Origin: Lutibacter sp. UBA4458 | GTDB lineage: Bacteria > Bacteroidota > Bacteroidia > Flavobacteriales > Flavobacteriaceae | NCBI GenBank assembly: GCA_002390165.1 | Contig: DGOU01000212.1 | Span: 1-9,759, forward strand | Reading direction: 5' to 3' | DNA length: 9,759 nt | Shown here: positions 1-7,029 of the stretch, piece after piece | Position numbering within the stretch: the stretch's first letter is position 1 | How the letters are laid out: each line of letters begins with the position of its first letter | Made by a program: the position numbers and the translations under genes | The notes under the pieces: model-generated | Told to the model about the DNA's origin: nothing | What the model saw: the letters and a program-made list of their open reading frames with translations, nothing else | Databases searched by the model: none

Positions 1-186
1 TCCAAAAAATAGAAGAATAGATGCGGCAAAAGCTATTAAACTAACTAATTTGTAAGGTTTAAAAAATCTCTTTTTATTTGTTGAATTTAGTTTAGCTTCA
101 AAACGGTTAAAATGACCAATTTTGGGCTCTTTAACATCAAACTGATTTTCAAAGTTTTTAAATATATTTTCTAAATTACCCTTCAT
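1..186 (-). CDS. Membrane protein downstream of an ECF sigma factor, partial (C-terminus beyond window)
   Basis: Only the first 62 codons are present and the frame runs off the window edge with no stop. The ATG at 186-184 lies inside the end of the sigma factor gene, so the two overlap by 11 bases and are probably translationally coupled. Residues 1-45 are hydrophilic and would be cytoplasmic. Residues 46-62 (from KLVSL to LLFFG) are hydrophobic and begin a membrane segment, preceded by a basic patch (NKKRFFKPYK) as expected for an inside-positive orientation. I do not recognise a named domain. Position and layout (cytoplasmic N-terminus, then one membrane helix, right after an ECF sigma gene) suggest an anti-sigma-like partner, but that is inferred from context. 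It does not look like the start of a FecR protein, the usual partner of many Bacteroidota ECF factors. Confidence 0.75.
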   Translation of the reverse strand, partial: MKGNLENIFKNFENQFDVKEPKIGHFNRFEAKLNSTNKKRFFKPYKLVSLIAFAASILLFFG

Positions 187-724
187 AAATAGGAACTAAA
201 AGTTGTCTTAATTTGTTTTTTGCTCTTGATAAGGTTGTTCTACTGTTTTCATAGGTTATATTTAATATTTGAGCAATTTCTTCACAATCATACCCTTCAA
301 TTAAATTTAAATTAATTATTATTCTATAATTAGTTTTAAGGTTGTTTACTTGTTTCAAAATAAAGTTAACGTTTACATTGTTTACTTCTATTTCTTCATT
401 TATCATATCATTAATACCGACTTTTTCAAGATCAACTGTTTCCATAATGGTTGATTTTTTTAAACTGCTTAAGCTTTTATTTATTACTATTCTTTTTAAC
501 CAAGCGCCAAATGTTACTTTTTTACTATAAGAATTTAATTTTGTAAACGCAGCTAAAAATGCTTCCTGCATTATATCTTCGGCTTCAAAACTATCATTCA
601 CTATTCTTAAGGCACAATTATACATTGCTTTATAATACAGCTTGTAAATAGCAAATTGTGCTGTTTTATCTCCTTTTTCGCACTTGCTTAAAAGTATCCT
701 AATATTTGGTTTGTCTAAATTCAA
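176..724 (-). CDS. ECF-type RNA polymerase sigma factor (sigma-70 family)
   Basis: An alternative sigma factor of 182 residues, normal length for the ECF group, which directs RNA polymerase to a specific regulon. Region 2 spans about residues 24-90, including AEDIMQEAFLAAF (48-60), the core-binding and -10-recognising helices, and the FGAWLKRIVINKSL segment. A linker of about 35 residues follows. Region 4 lies at about 127-176, with a helix-turn-helix around EEIAQILNITYENSRTTLSR (148-167). The start is TTG at 724-722: an in-frame TGA lies two codons upstream and the next Met is residue 34, inside region 2, so TTG is the only sensible start. The downstream membrane-protein gene overlaps by 11 bases. 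No TAnnTTTG promoter was found upstream, so it may use another sigma factor or itself. The regulon cannot be read from the sequence. Confidence 0.93.
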   Translation of the reverse strand: MNLDKPNIRILLSKCEKGDKTAQFAIYKLYYKAMYNCALRIVNDSFEAEDIMQEAFLAAFTKLNSYSKKVTFGAWLKRIVINKSLSSLKKSTIMETVDLEKVGINDMINEEIEVNNVNVNFILKQVNNLKTNYRIIINLNLIEGYDCEEIAQILNITYENSRTTLSRAKNKLRQLLVPIYEG

Positions 725-761
725 AAATCAATTTCTATTAAAAAGACTTCGTTAATTTTAT

Positions 762-772
762 ACTGTTACAGT
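762..772. promoter_or_regulatory. Small perfect palindrome upstream of the sigma factor gene (possible operator)
   Basis: ACTGT-T-ACAGT is a perfect 5-bp inverted repeat around one base, centred about 43 bases upstream of the sigma factor TTG start. The position suits a promoter-proximal regulator site. The element is short and could be chance in AT-rich DNA, although it is less AT-only than its surroundings. Confidence 0.25.
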
Positions 773-847
773 TTTAATTAAATTTAACTTAATTAATTGT
801 AATAAAATTAACTTTTTTGGCACAACTATTGAAATTTAATTGAGAAT

Positions 848-865
848 AGTAATAAAAGTATTACT
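848..865. repeat. Inverted repeat just upstream of the lon promoter
   Basis: AGTAATA (848-854) and TATTACT (859-865) are perfect reverse complements around the 4-base spacer AAAG. The repeat ends 7 bases before the TTTG at 873-876, the -33 element of the proposed lon promoter. That placement fits a binding site for a dimeric regulator of lon. No named heat-shock operator such as CIRCE is recognisable. Confidence 0.45.
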
Positions 866-872
866 GTAAGTA

Positions 873-902
873 TTTGAAAACAAGAATTTTAAACTAATTT
901 TG
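873..902 (+). promoter_or_regulatory. Bacteroidota-type promoter for lon
   Basis: TTTG at 873-876 (-33 element) is followed, after an 18-base spacer, by TAATTTTG at 895-902, a full match to the Bacteroidota -7 consensus TAnnTTTG. Transcription would start near 907-909, giving a leader of about 50 bases before the lon ATG at 960. It is the only full match with a suitable -33 partner that I found in this intergenic region. Confidence 0.65.
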
Positions 903-942
903 TATTTTAGGTTGCTTATTTAGAGTAATTTAAAATGACAAA

Positions 943-963
943 ATGACCCAAATAATAATATGA
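943..963 (+). other. Six-codon leader frame overlapping the lon start
   Basis: Within the proposed lon leader, an ATG at 943 opens a frame reading Met-Thr-Gln-Ile-Ile-Ile and stops at TGA 961-963, which overlaps the lon ATG (960-962) in an ATGA arrangement. A tandem 8-bp duplication, AAAATGAC at 932-939 and again at 940-947, supplies this ATG and another at 935 that gives a three-codon frame. Such a layout could feed terminating ribosomes into lon, but a frame this short can easily arise by chance. Confidence 0.2.
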
Positions 964-3416
964 GCAAATCAAAATTTTTAAATCTGGACAAATTGTCACT
1001 TCAAAACATATTAGATGAAGACGCTGATTTAATTCCATTAATGACGCCAGAAGATGAAGAAGAAATTAATAAAGAAGAGGTTCCAGAAGTTTTACCCATT
1101 TTACCTTTAAGGAATACCGTTTTGTTTCCAGGAGTTGTGATTCCTATAACTGCTGGAAGAGATAAATCTATTCAGTTAATTAAAGAAGCAAACAAAGGAA
1201 ATAAGATTATTGGAGTTGTAGCCCAAAAAAATGAAGCTATAGAAGATCCAACGGTAAATGATATTCATAAAATAGGAACAGTTGCACGTATTTTAAGAAT
1301 GTTAAAAATGCCTGATGGTAATACTACGGTTATAATTCAAGGTAAAAAACGATTTGAAATTGATCAAGTAGTGCAAGAAAAGCCATATTTACAAGCTACT
1401 ACTAAAGAATTTCCTGAAGATAGAACCGATGAAAAATTGCCTGAATTTGAAGCCATTGTAGAGTCTATTAAAGATATGGCAATCAAAATTATTAAGGAAA
1501 ACCCAAGTTTGCCAACCGAAGCCACTTTTGCTATAAAAAATATTGAAAGCAGTCCGTTTCTAATAAATTTTGTTTCTTCTAACATGAATTTAAAAGTTCC
1601 TGAAAAGCAAAAACTTCTTCAAATAAGCAATTTGAAAGAAAGAGCTTTAAGTACCTTGAAAAATATGGATGTTGAATTGCAAAAGCTAGAATTAAAAAAT
1701 GTTATTCATTCTAAAACAAGGTCTGATATGGACCAACAACAACGTGAATATTATTTACATCAACAGCTTAAAACCATTCAAGAAGAATTAGGCGGAGTTT
1801 CCTATGATGAAGAGTTGGAAGAAATGCGCGAAAAAGCTAAATCTAAAAAATGGCGTAAAGAAGTTAAAGAAGCATTTGAAAAAGAACTAGGTCGTTTACA
1901 AAGAATGAATCCTCAGGTAGCGGAATATTCTGTTCAACGAAATTATTTAGATTTAATGCTAGAATTACCTTGGAATGAATATTCTAAAGATAATTTCGAT
2001 TTAAAAAGAGCTCAAAAAATACTAAACCGTGATCATTTTGGATTAGAAAAAGTAAAAGAACGAATAATTGAACATTTAGCAGTTCTAAAATTAAAAGGCG
2101 ATATGAAATCACCTATTATTTGTTTATACGGACCTCCAGGTGTTGGTAAAACTTCTTTGGGGAAATCTATTGCAGAATCTTTAGATAGAAAATATGTTAG
2201 AATGTCTTTAGGTGGTTTGCGCGATGAAGCGGAAATTCGTGGACATAGAAAAACATATATTGGAGCTATGCCAGGCAGAATTTTAAAAGATATTAAAAAA
2301 GCAGGGACTTCAAATCCGGTTTTTGTGTTAGATGAAATTGATAAATTGGCATCTTCTAGCCATAATGGAGATCCTTCTTCTGCAATGTTAGAAGTGCTTG
2401 ATCCTGAGCAAAATACAGCATTTTATGATAATTATTTAGAATTGGATTATGATTTATCTAAAGTGTTATTTATAGCTACAGCAAATAGTTTATCAACAAT
2501 TCCTTGGGCTTTAAGAGATAGAATGGAAATAATTAATGTTTCTGGTTATACTATTGAAGAAAAAGTGGAGATTGCTAAAAGACATTTATTGCCAAAACAA
2601 TTAAAGGAACACGGTTTATCTAAAGAGCATTTACAAATTGGTAAAAAGCAATTAGAGAAAATTGTGGAAGCTTATACGCGTGAATCTGGAGTTCGTGGTT
2701 TAGAAAAGCAAATAGCTAAAATGGTGCGTTATGCAGCAAAATCTATTGCCATGGAAGAAGATTACGAAATCAAAATTTCTATAGAAACTATTGAAAAAAT
2801 ATTAGGTCCATCTCATTTAGAACGTGATAAATATGAAAGTAATGATGTTGCTGGTGTTGTTACAGGTTTAGCTTGGACTCAAGTAGGTGGAGATATTTTG
2901 TTTATTGAATCTATTATTTCTAAAGGTAAGGGCGGACTTTCCATTACTGGTAATTTAGGAAAGGTAATGAAAGAATCTGCCACTATTGCTATGGAATATA
3001 TTAGAGCAAATGCAAGTGATTTTGGTATTAATAATAAATGGTTAGATGATTATAAAGTGCATATTCATGTGCCTGAAGGTGCAACCCCAAAAGATGGTCC
3101 AAGTGCGGGGATAACCATGTTAACTTCGTTAGTTTCTGTATTTACACAGCGTAAAGTGAAACCTAAATTAGCAATGACTGGTGAAATTACTTTACGTGGA
3201 AAAGTGTTACCTGTTGGTGGAATTAAAGAGAAAATATTAGCAGCAAAAAGAGCAAATATTAAAGAGATTATTTTGTGTGTTGAAAACAGAAAAGACATTG
3301 AAGAAATTAAACCTTCTTATTTAAAAGGAATGAAATTTCATTATGTTTCTGAAATGAAAGAAGTAATTGATTTGGCATTAATGAAACAAAAAGTTAAAAA
3401 CGCTAAAAAATTATAG
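960..3416 (+). CDS. lon: Lon, ATP-dependent AAA+ serine protease
   Basis: Cytoplasmic protease that unfolds and degrades misfolded and short-lived regulatory proteins. It has 818 residues, somewhat longer than E. coli Lon (784). Residues 1-43 form an acidic leader rich in Asp and Glu. The substrate-binding N domain starts at about 44 ([14 protein letters not shown]), followed by a helical region with a long charged stretch. The AAA+ module has Walker A GPPGVGKT at 391-398 and Walker B VFVLDEID at 454-461 (Asp458, Glu459). The C-terminal S16 protease domain carries the Ser-Lys dyad: Ser715 in PKDGPSAG and Lys758 in [12 protein letters not shown]. The protein ends in a short basic tail. All catalytic motifs are intact, so it should be active. 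The ATG fits the expected N-terminus, and lon is transcribed alone between its own promoter and a strong terminator. Confidence 0.98.
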   Translation: MSKSKFLNLDKLSLQNILDEDADLIPLMTPEDEEEINKEEVPEVLPILPLRNTVLFPGVVIPITAGRDKSIQLIKEANKGNKIIGVVAQKNEAIEDPTVNDIHKIGTVARILRMLKMPDGNTTVIIQGKKRFEIDQVVQEKPYLQATTKEFPEDRTDEKLPEFEAIVESIKDMAIKIIKENPSLPTEATFAIKNIESSPFLINFVSSNMNLKVPEKQKLLQISNLKERALSTLKNMDVELQKLELKNVIHSKTRSDMDQQQREYYLHQQLKTIQEELGGVSYDEELEEMREKAKSKKWRKEVKEAFEKELGRLQRMNPQVAEYSVQRNYLDLMLELPWNEYSKDNFDLKRAQKILNRDHFGLEKVKERIIEHLAVLKLKGDMKSPIICLYGPPGVGKTSLGKSIAESLDRKYVRMSLGGLRDEAEIRGHRKTYIGAMPGRILKDIKKAGTSNPVFVLDEIDKLASSSHNGDPSSAMLEVLDPEQNTAFYDNYLELDYDLSKVLFIATANSLSTIPWALRDRMEIINVSGYTIEEKVEIAKRHLLPKQLKEHGLSKEHLQIGKKQLEKIVEAYTRESGVRGLEKQIAKMVRYAAKSIAMEEDYEIKISIETIEKILGPSHLERDKYESNDVAGVVTGLAWTQVGGDILFIESIISKGKGGLSITGNLGKVMKESATIAMEYIRANASDFGINNKWLDDYKVHIHVPEGATPKDGPSAGITMLTSLVSVFTQRKVKPKLAMTGEITLRGKVLPVGGIKEKILAAKRANIKEIILCVENRKDIEEIKPSYLKGMKFHYVSEMKEVIDLALMKQKVKNAKKL

Positions 3417-3448
3417 AAAAAAAAGCAGCCAATTGGCTGCTTTTTTTT
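3417..3448. terminator. Bidirectional intrinsic terminator between lon and the SDR gene
   Basis: The perfect palindrome GCAGCCAATTGGCTGC (3425-3440) is flanked by eight A (3417-3424) and eight T (3441-3448). Read on either strand it gives a hairpin followed by a U tract, so it can stop lon (plus) and the convergent def-to-SDR operon (minus). It begins right after the lon stop and lies 13 bases beyond the SDR stop. Confidence 0.95.
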
Positions 3449-3461
3449 ATGTTAATAAAAC

Positions 3462-4193
3462 TTAGACATTTCTTATGTCTAAAATAAGCCCATTAGTTAG
3501 CTTTCCTTTTTTATCTAATTTGTATATTTTTTTTGCAACTTCTTTAGGAGAACTTAATTCCCCATTTTCATAAAAATCAATAAACCGTTGCACAGATTTA
3601 AAGTTTTCTTTAGGAGTATTTCTAGCTTTCGATTGCATATCTGTATCTACAATTCCAGGATATATAGAAACTATTTTAACGCCGTTATCATGATGTTTTT
3701 GTTCTTTAGAAATCACTTTAGTCATCATATCTACTCCGGCTTTTGAAGAACAGTAAAGTGACCAACTTGCATAAGGATTTACTGCTGCACCAGAGGAAAT
3801 ATTAATAATTTCTTTTTTGCAATCAAATCCTTTAGTTAATTTAATAAAGGTTGCATTTAAAACCATAGGAGCAATTAAATTAACTTGAATAGTATAACTA
3901 ATATCACTGGCATTTAAATTTTCTATAGTATTTACTTTTCCTAAATCTCCAGCATTATTTATAAGTAGAATTTTTTTAGTAATAGAAGTGTCTAAATGAG
4001 AAAATAATTTTGTTAAAGTAGGCTCAATAGTTTCTGTTTTACTTAAATCACAAGAATATTGTTCAGCGTTATAAAATTTTTCTTTTAAGGAACGAGAAAT
4101 CGAAAAAACACGATAACCGTTTTTATGATAAACTTTGGATAGTCCTTCTCCTAATCCCTTATTTCCACCTGTAATAATAACTATTTTTTCCAT
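3462..4193 (-). CDS. Short-chain dehydrogenase/reductase (benzil/sepiapterin reductase-like)
   Basis: An NAD(P)-dependent oxidoreductase of the classical SDR family, 243 residues, a normal single-domain length. The Rossmann dinucleotide motif is TGGNKGLG at 8-15, and NNAG at 79-82 supports the central sheet. The catalytic set is Ser134 (ISSGAA), Tyr147 and Lys151 (YCSSK), followed by the YPG motif at 178-180. The start of the protein and the overall layout resemble the YueD-type (S)-benzoin-forming benzil reductases and sepiapterin reductases. The substrate cannot be read from sequence, so that is only a family resemblance. Its ATG overlaps the end of the DUF1801 gene by 13 bases, and it is the last gene before the shared terminator. 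Confidence 0.92.
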   Translation of the reverse strand: MEKIVIITGGNKGLGEGLSKVYHKNGYRVFSISRSLKEKFYNAEQYSCDLSKTETIEPTLTKLFSHLDTSITKKILLINNAGDLGKVNTIENLNASDISYTIQVNLIAPMVLNATFIKLTKGFDCKKEIINISSGAAVNPYASWSLYCSSKAGVDMMTKVISKEQKHHDNGVKIVSIYPGIVDTDMQSKARNTPKENFKSVQRFIDFYENGELSSPKEVAKKIYKLDKKGKLTNGLILDIRNV

Positions 4194-4648
4194 TTATTTG
4201 CTATAGAATATTCATATAAATTAATCCATTCGTTTACCGTTATTTTTTGCATTAATTCTGCGATTAAATCAAATGGTATTTCTTCTGATTTTTTAAAACG
4301 TATGCAGCTTTTCCCCATATCTAATTTACGTTTACAGTGTTTGGGATATTCTTTTACAAACCAATCATAAATTTCTTTATTGGCATAAATTCCCGAATGG
4401 TATAACGCTATAAAATTCTTTTGAGAAGCAATATTTGCAAAAGGTAGCGGTAAGTTAGTATCGCAGTGATACCCATTTGGATAAATACTTTTTGGTACCA
4501 CATAGCCTATCATACCATAACTTATTTGCTCTTCAAAACCTTTAGGGATATTATCTAAAATAGTTTTTCGTAATTTTTTAAAATACGGAATTCTATCTTC
4601 AGGTATTTGAGAAATATATTCCTCCGGATTTTTAGCTTTTATTTGCAT
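4181..4648 (-). CDS. DUF1801 (YdhG-like) domain protein
   Basis: A small soluble protein of 155 residues made of a single DUF1801 domain. It is recognised by an N-terminal helix with EEYISQIPEDR (9-19), the ISYGMIGYVVPK segment (42-53), and the C-terminal DMGKSCIRFKKSEEIPFDLI region (110-129) typical of the family. It contains no signal peptide or membrane segment. The biochemical function of this family is not established. The stop lies inside the SDR gene (13-base overlap), which suggests translational coupling. The start is 33 bases after the mazG stop with no promoter-like sequence between, so it is probably part of the def operon. Confidence 0.88.
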   Translation of the reverse strand: MQIKAKNPEEYISQIPEDRIPYFKKLRKTILDNIPKGFEEQISYGMIGYVVPKSIYPNGYHCDTNLPLPFANIASQKNFIALYHSGIYANKEIYDWFVKEYPKHCKRKLDMGKSCIRFKKSEEIPFDLIAELMQKITVNEWINLYEYSIANKWKK

Positions 4649-4681
4649 AGATATTTATTCAACTATGCTAATATAAAAAAA

Positions 4682-5461
4682 TTATTTGTAAAACTTTTTG
4701 GATTTATTCCAAAAAACATCCATTTCAGAAAGAGGCATTTCATGAAGTGATTTCCCTAATTTTTTTGCTTCTTTCTCTAAATATTGAAATCTATTAATAA
4801 ACTTTTTGTTAGTGCGTTCTAAAGCGTTTTCGGGATTTACTTTAATAAACCGTGCGTAATTTATCATAGAAAAAAGAACATCTCCAAATTCCGCTTCTAT
4901 GTTTTTAGAATTACCTTTTTCAATTTCAGCATTTAATTCAGAAAGTTCTTCTTGTACTTTTTGCCAAACTTGTTCTGGTTTTTCCCAATCAAATCCAACT
5001 CCTGCAACTTTATCTTGAATTCTGTTTGCTTTTACCAATGCAGGTAATGATTTAGGAACTCCTTCTAAAACGGAATTATTTCCTTCTTTTAATTTTAATT
5101 GTTCCCAATTTTTTTTAACATCTTCCTCATCTTTAACCTTTACATCACTATAAATATGAGGATGTCTATAAATTAATTTTTCTGAAATGGCATTTGCTAC
5201 ATCTGCAATGTCAAAAGCATCGGTTTCAGAACCAATTTTAGCATAAAAAACAATATGCAGTAGTACATCTCCAAGTTCTTTTTTTACTTCTTGTAAATCG
5301 TTATTAAGAATGGCATCGCCTAATTCGTAGGTTTCTTCAATGGTTAAATGACGTAAAGATTGTAGCGTTTGTTTTTTGTCCCACGGACATTTTAAACGCA
5401 ACTCATCCATAATGTCTAATAATCTGCCAAAGGCCTGAAGTTGCTGTTCTCGGGTATGCAT
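4682..5461 (-). CDS. mazG: MazG nucleoside triphosphate pyrophosphohydrolase
   Basis: Hydrolyses (d)NTPs to monophosphates and pyrophosphate, a cytoplasmic nucleotide-pool cleaning enzyme. It has 259 residues from the chosen ATG at 5461 and two MazG domains, as in E. coli. The first has the metal-binding EExxE and ExxD set (Glu42, Glu43, Glu46, Glu62, Asp65) after CPWDKKQT (25-32), then YRHPHIY (98-104). The second has EELSE (171-175) and EFGD (191-194). A longer reading from 5506 would add 15 residues, mostly basic, and run back into the DUF5606 gene. The internal Met is preferred because MHTREQQLQAFGRLLDIMDE places CPWDK at the usual distance and leaves a one-base gap after the preceding stop. 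All acidic ligands are present in both domains. Confidence 0.95.
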   Translation of the reverse strand: MHTREQQLQAFGRLLDIMDELRLKCPWDKKQTLQSLRHLTIEETYELGDAILNNDLQEVKKELGDVLLHIVFYAKIGSETDAFDIADVANAISEKLIYRHPHIYSDVKVKDEEDVKKNWEQLKLKEGNNSVLEGVPKSLPALVKANRIQDKVAGVGFDWEKPEQVWQKVQEELSELNAEIEKGNSKNIEAEFGDVLFSMINYARFIKVNPENALERTNKKFINRFQYLEKEAKKLGKSLHEMPLSEMDVFWNKSKKFYK

Positions 5462-5462
5462 T

Positions 5463-5876
5463 TTATGCTTCTTCAGTTTCTTCTTCTGGTATAGCTGTAA
5501 AATCAAAGTTTTTTGAAGCTAGTAAATTATACCATTGCAATACTTTTTTAATGTTAGAAGTATAAACACGTTCTTCATCAAAATTTGGTAAAATTTCTCT
5601 AAAATAGGAAGTTAAAACCTTTCCACTTTCTTTATGGCTTAAGGCCTCTTTTCCTTGTTCTTTTTCACCAATAGTTTTAAAAATTATACGTAAAGGAATT
5701 TCGTCTTCATAAGTGAAAATTGAAATTTCATTTAAAGCACTAATATTGTGCATTGCCGTAATTGGAAATTTTTTATTGTCTAATAAAGATTGAACAATAA
5801 TGCCCCCTTTAGATTGTGCTTTAATTTCATATAAACCTGGTTTACCGTTAATGGCAACAATATCTTTTAATTCCAT
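5463..5876 (-). CDS. DUF5606 protein (Bacteroidota-specific, function unknown)
   Basis: A 137-residue soluble protein recognised as DUF5606 from its N-terminus, MELKDIVAINGKPGLYEIKA, followed by a GGIIVQSLLDNKKFPITA segment. The opening 65 residues look like a small beta-rich module. The middle and C-terminal part is helical (KVLTSYFREILPNFDEERVY, then a helix containing KKVLQWYNLLASK), and the end is a very acidic tail (PEEETEEA). There is no catalytic motif, signal peptide or membrane segment. It sits 6 bases after def and 1 base before mazG, so it is co-transcribed and probably coupled to both. A role linked to translation or nascent proteins is only a guess from the neighbours. Confidence 0.9.
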   Translation of the reverse strand: MELKDIVAINGKPGLYEIKAQSKGGIIVQSLLDNKKFPITAMHNISALNEISIFTYEDEIPLRIIFKTIGEKEQGKEALSHKESGKVLTSYFREILPNFDEERVYTSNIKKVLQWYNLLASKNFDFTAIPEEETEEA

Positions 5877-5882
5877 ATATAA

Positions 5883-6470
5883 TTATCTTCTTTTTAATTG
5901 TGGAAATTTCATCCTGTAATCTGGATTTATTTTTCCTTTGGTAATATTTTCTAATTTCTTTTTAATTAATCGCTTTTTAAGCGATGAAATTTTGTCAGTA
6001 AACATAATTCCTTCGGTATGGTCGTATTCATGTTGTACAACTCTAGCTGCCAAACCATCAATTACATCGGTGTGTTTCTCAAAATTTTCATCTACATATT
6101 CAATCGTAATTTTTTCATGTCTAAAAACATCTTCACGAATATCAGGAATGCTTAAACAACCTTCTGTAAAAGGCCATTCTTCACCTTCTTCTTTTATAAT
6201 TTTTGCATTAATAAACACTTTTTTAAAATTTTTTAAAAAAGCTCTTTCATCATCTTCTAGTTCATCATCTTCTGCAAAAGGCGATGTGTCCACAATAAAT
6301 AAACGTATGGCTTTTCCAATTTGAGGAGCAGCTAAGCCTACTCCTTGATCGCTAACCATAGTTTCTCTCATGTTTTCTAATAATTCAGATAAATTTGGAT
6401 AATCTTTATCTATTTCAACACCAACTTTTCTTAAAATAGGATGACCATAGGCAGTTACGGGTAATATCAT
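5883..6470 (-). CDS. def: Peptide deformylase
   Basis: Removes the formyl group from the N-terminal Met of new proteins at the ribosome, using a bound metal ion. It has 195 residues. All three family motifs are intact: GVGLAAPQ (43-50), EGCLS (103-107, metal ligand Cys105) and the QHEYDH stretch with HExxH (His147, Glu148, His151). The N-terminus, MILPVTAYGHPILRK, is typical. A highly acidic insertion at about 66-77 (EDDELEDDE) and a basic C-terminal tail (about 164-195) are additions to the core. The basic tail could contact rRNA, which is an inference. It is the first gene of the five-gene minus-strand run and has its own promoter about 20 bases upstream. Confidence 0.97.
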   Translation of the reverse strand: MILPVTAYGHPILRKVGVEIDKDYPNLSELLENMRETMVSDQGVGLAAPQIGKAIRLFIVDTSPFAEDDELEDDERAFLKNFKKVFINAKIIKEEGEEWPFTEGCLSIPDIREDVFRHEKITIEYVDENFEKHTDVIDGLAARVVQHEYDHTEGIMFTDKISSLKKRLIKKKLENITKGKINPDYRMKFPQLKRR

Positions 6471-6489
6471 TTTGAGTTTTTTAGGATTG

Positions 6490-6521
6490 CAAAATTACAA
6501 AGAATCAAGTTATTAGTCAAA
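6490..6521 (-). promoter_or_regulatory. Bacteroidota-type promoter of the def operon
   Basis: On the minus strand, TTTG (complement of 6518-6521) is followed after 20 bases by TAATTTTG (complement of 6490-6497), a full -33/-7 match. Transcription would start near 6484, leaving a very short leader of about 14 bases to the def ATG at 6470. It lies in the 73-base gap after ruvX, so def and its followers can be expressed independently of ruvX. Confidence 0.7.
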
Positions 6522-6543
6522 AATTAAAAGTGAAAAAAATATT

Positions 6544-6954
6544 TTAAGTATTATATAGATAAGATTGTAATATAATAGTAGCGCTTATTTCATCAATCAA
6601 AGCTTTATTCTGACGTTGTTTTTTATTTAAACCGCTATCAATCATACTTTGAAATGCTATTTTTGAAGTAAAACGTTCATCTATTCGTTTAATGGGAATT
6701 TTAGGAAATGTTTGACTTAATTTTTTAACAAAAGGAGCTATAAACTGTTCACTTTCACTAGGTTTATTATTCATTTGTTTCGGTTCGCCAACAACAAATA
6801 ATTCAATTTTTTCATTTTTTAGATATTCCGTTAAAAATGAAAAAATATTTTTAGTAGCAATAGTTGTAAGTCCAGATGCTATTATTTTTAATTCATCGGT
6901 AACGGCAATTCCCGTTTTTTTTTCTCCATAATCTATTGCTAAAATTCTACCCAA
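6544..6954 (-). CDS. ruvX: RuvX/YqgF, putative pre-16S rRNA processing nuclease
   Basis: An RNase H-fold nuclease of the YqgF family, implicated in maturing the 5' end of 16S rRNA and also named as a putative Holliday junction resolvase. It has 136 residues from the chosen start, the usual family length. The first strand carries Asp8 in GRILAIDYG. The family signatures VVGEPKQMN (54-62), DERFTS (92-97) and LIDEISA (119-125, Asp121) follow. The start is TTG at 6954-6952, read as Met-Gly-Arg-Ile-Leu, which matches the conserved N-terminus of the family. An upstream in-frame TTG at 6984 would add ten residues, but it lies inside the -7 promoter box, so it would not be transcribed from that promoter. 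Confidence 0.93.
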   Translation of the reverse strand: MGRILAIDYGEKKTGIAVTDELKIIASGLTTIATKNIFSFLTEYLKNEKIELFVVGEPKQMNNKPSESEQFIAPFVKKLSQTFPKIPIKRIDERFTSKIAFQSMIDSGLNKKQRQNKALIDEISATIILQSYLYNT

Positions 6955-6981
6955 AATATGTACAATTTGTTTAAAAGTGTT

Positions 6982-6989
6982 CAAATTTA
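6982..6989 (-). promoter_or_regulatory. -7 promoter element of ruvX
   Basis: TAAATTTG on the minus strand matches TAnnTTTG and would start transcription near 6976, about 22 bases before the TTG start at 6954. I see no good TTG at the -33 position, so this promoter may be weak or need an activator. Confidence 0.45.
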
Positions 6990-6995
6990 CACAAA

Positions 6996-7029
6996 TTGAA
7001 TTATAAAACTATTTTTAACTTTATATTTG
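6996..7029 (+). promoter_or_regulatory. Bacteroidota-type promoter of dapD
   Basis: TTG at 6996-6998, a 23-base spacer and TATATTTG at 7022-7029 match the -33/-7 consensus, with the spacer at the long end of the accepted range. Transcription would start near 7035, about 14 bases before the dapD ATG. The -33 element lies only 7 bases from the divergent ruvX -7 box, so the two promoters may compete. Confidence 0.6.

Noticed and set aside
342..530. Open frame of 62 codons on the plus strand
   Set aside because: It is antisense to the well-supported ECF sigma factor gene, has a low-complexity composition and matches no recognisable family.
774..796. Two TTAATTAA palindromes 15 bases apart
   Set aside because: Such A/T-only palindromes are expected by chance in this very AT-rich intergenic DNA and have no clear relation to either promoter.
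1364..1585. Open frame of 73 codons on the minus strand inside lon
   Set aside because: It is a shadow of the lon reading frame with no family features and no promoter or gene context.
3065..3298. Open frame of 77 codons on the minus strand inside lon
   Set aside because: It mirrors the conserved Lon protease domain, whose codons explain the open frame.
4645..4668. Inverted repeat GCATAG / CTATGC around the DUF1801 gene start
   Set aside because: The arms are only 6 bp with a 12-base loop and no T tract, too weak to call a terminator or regulatory hairpin.
5462..5506. Upstream start that would lengthen MazG by 15 residues
   Set aside because: The extra residues (MILQLYQKKKLKKHK) come from the end of the DUF5606 gene read in another frame and do not fit the MazG family start.
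5938..6324. Open frame of 128 codons on the plus strand opposite def
   Set aside because: Its serine runs are the complement of the acidic codons in the def insertion. Def has all catalytic motifs, so this is a shadow.
6535..6546. A/T-only palindrome at the end of ruvX as a terminator
   Set aside because: There is no G/C-containing stem, and the sequence overlaps the ruvX stop, so an intrinsic terminator is not supported.
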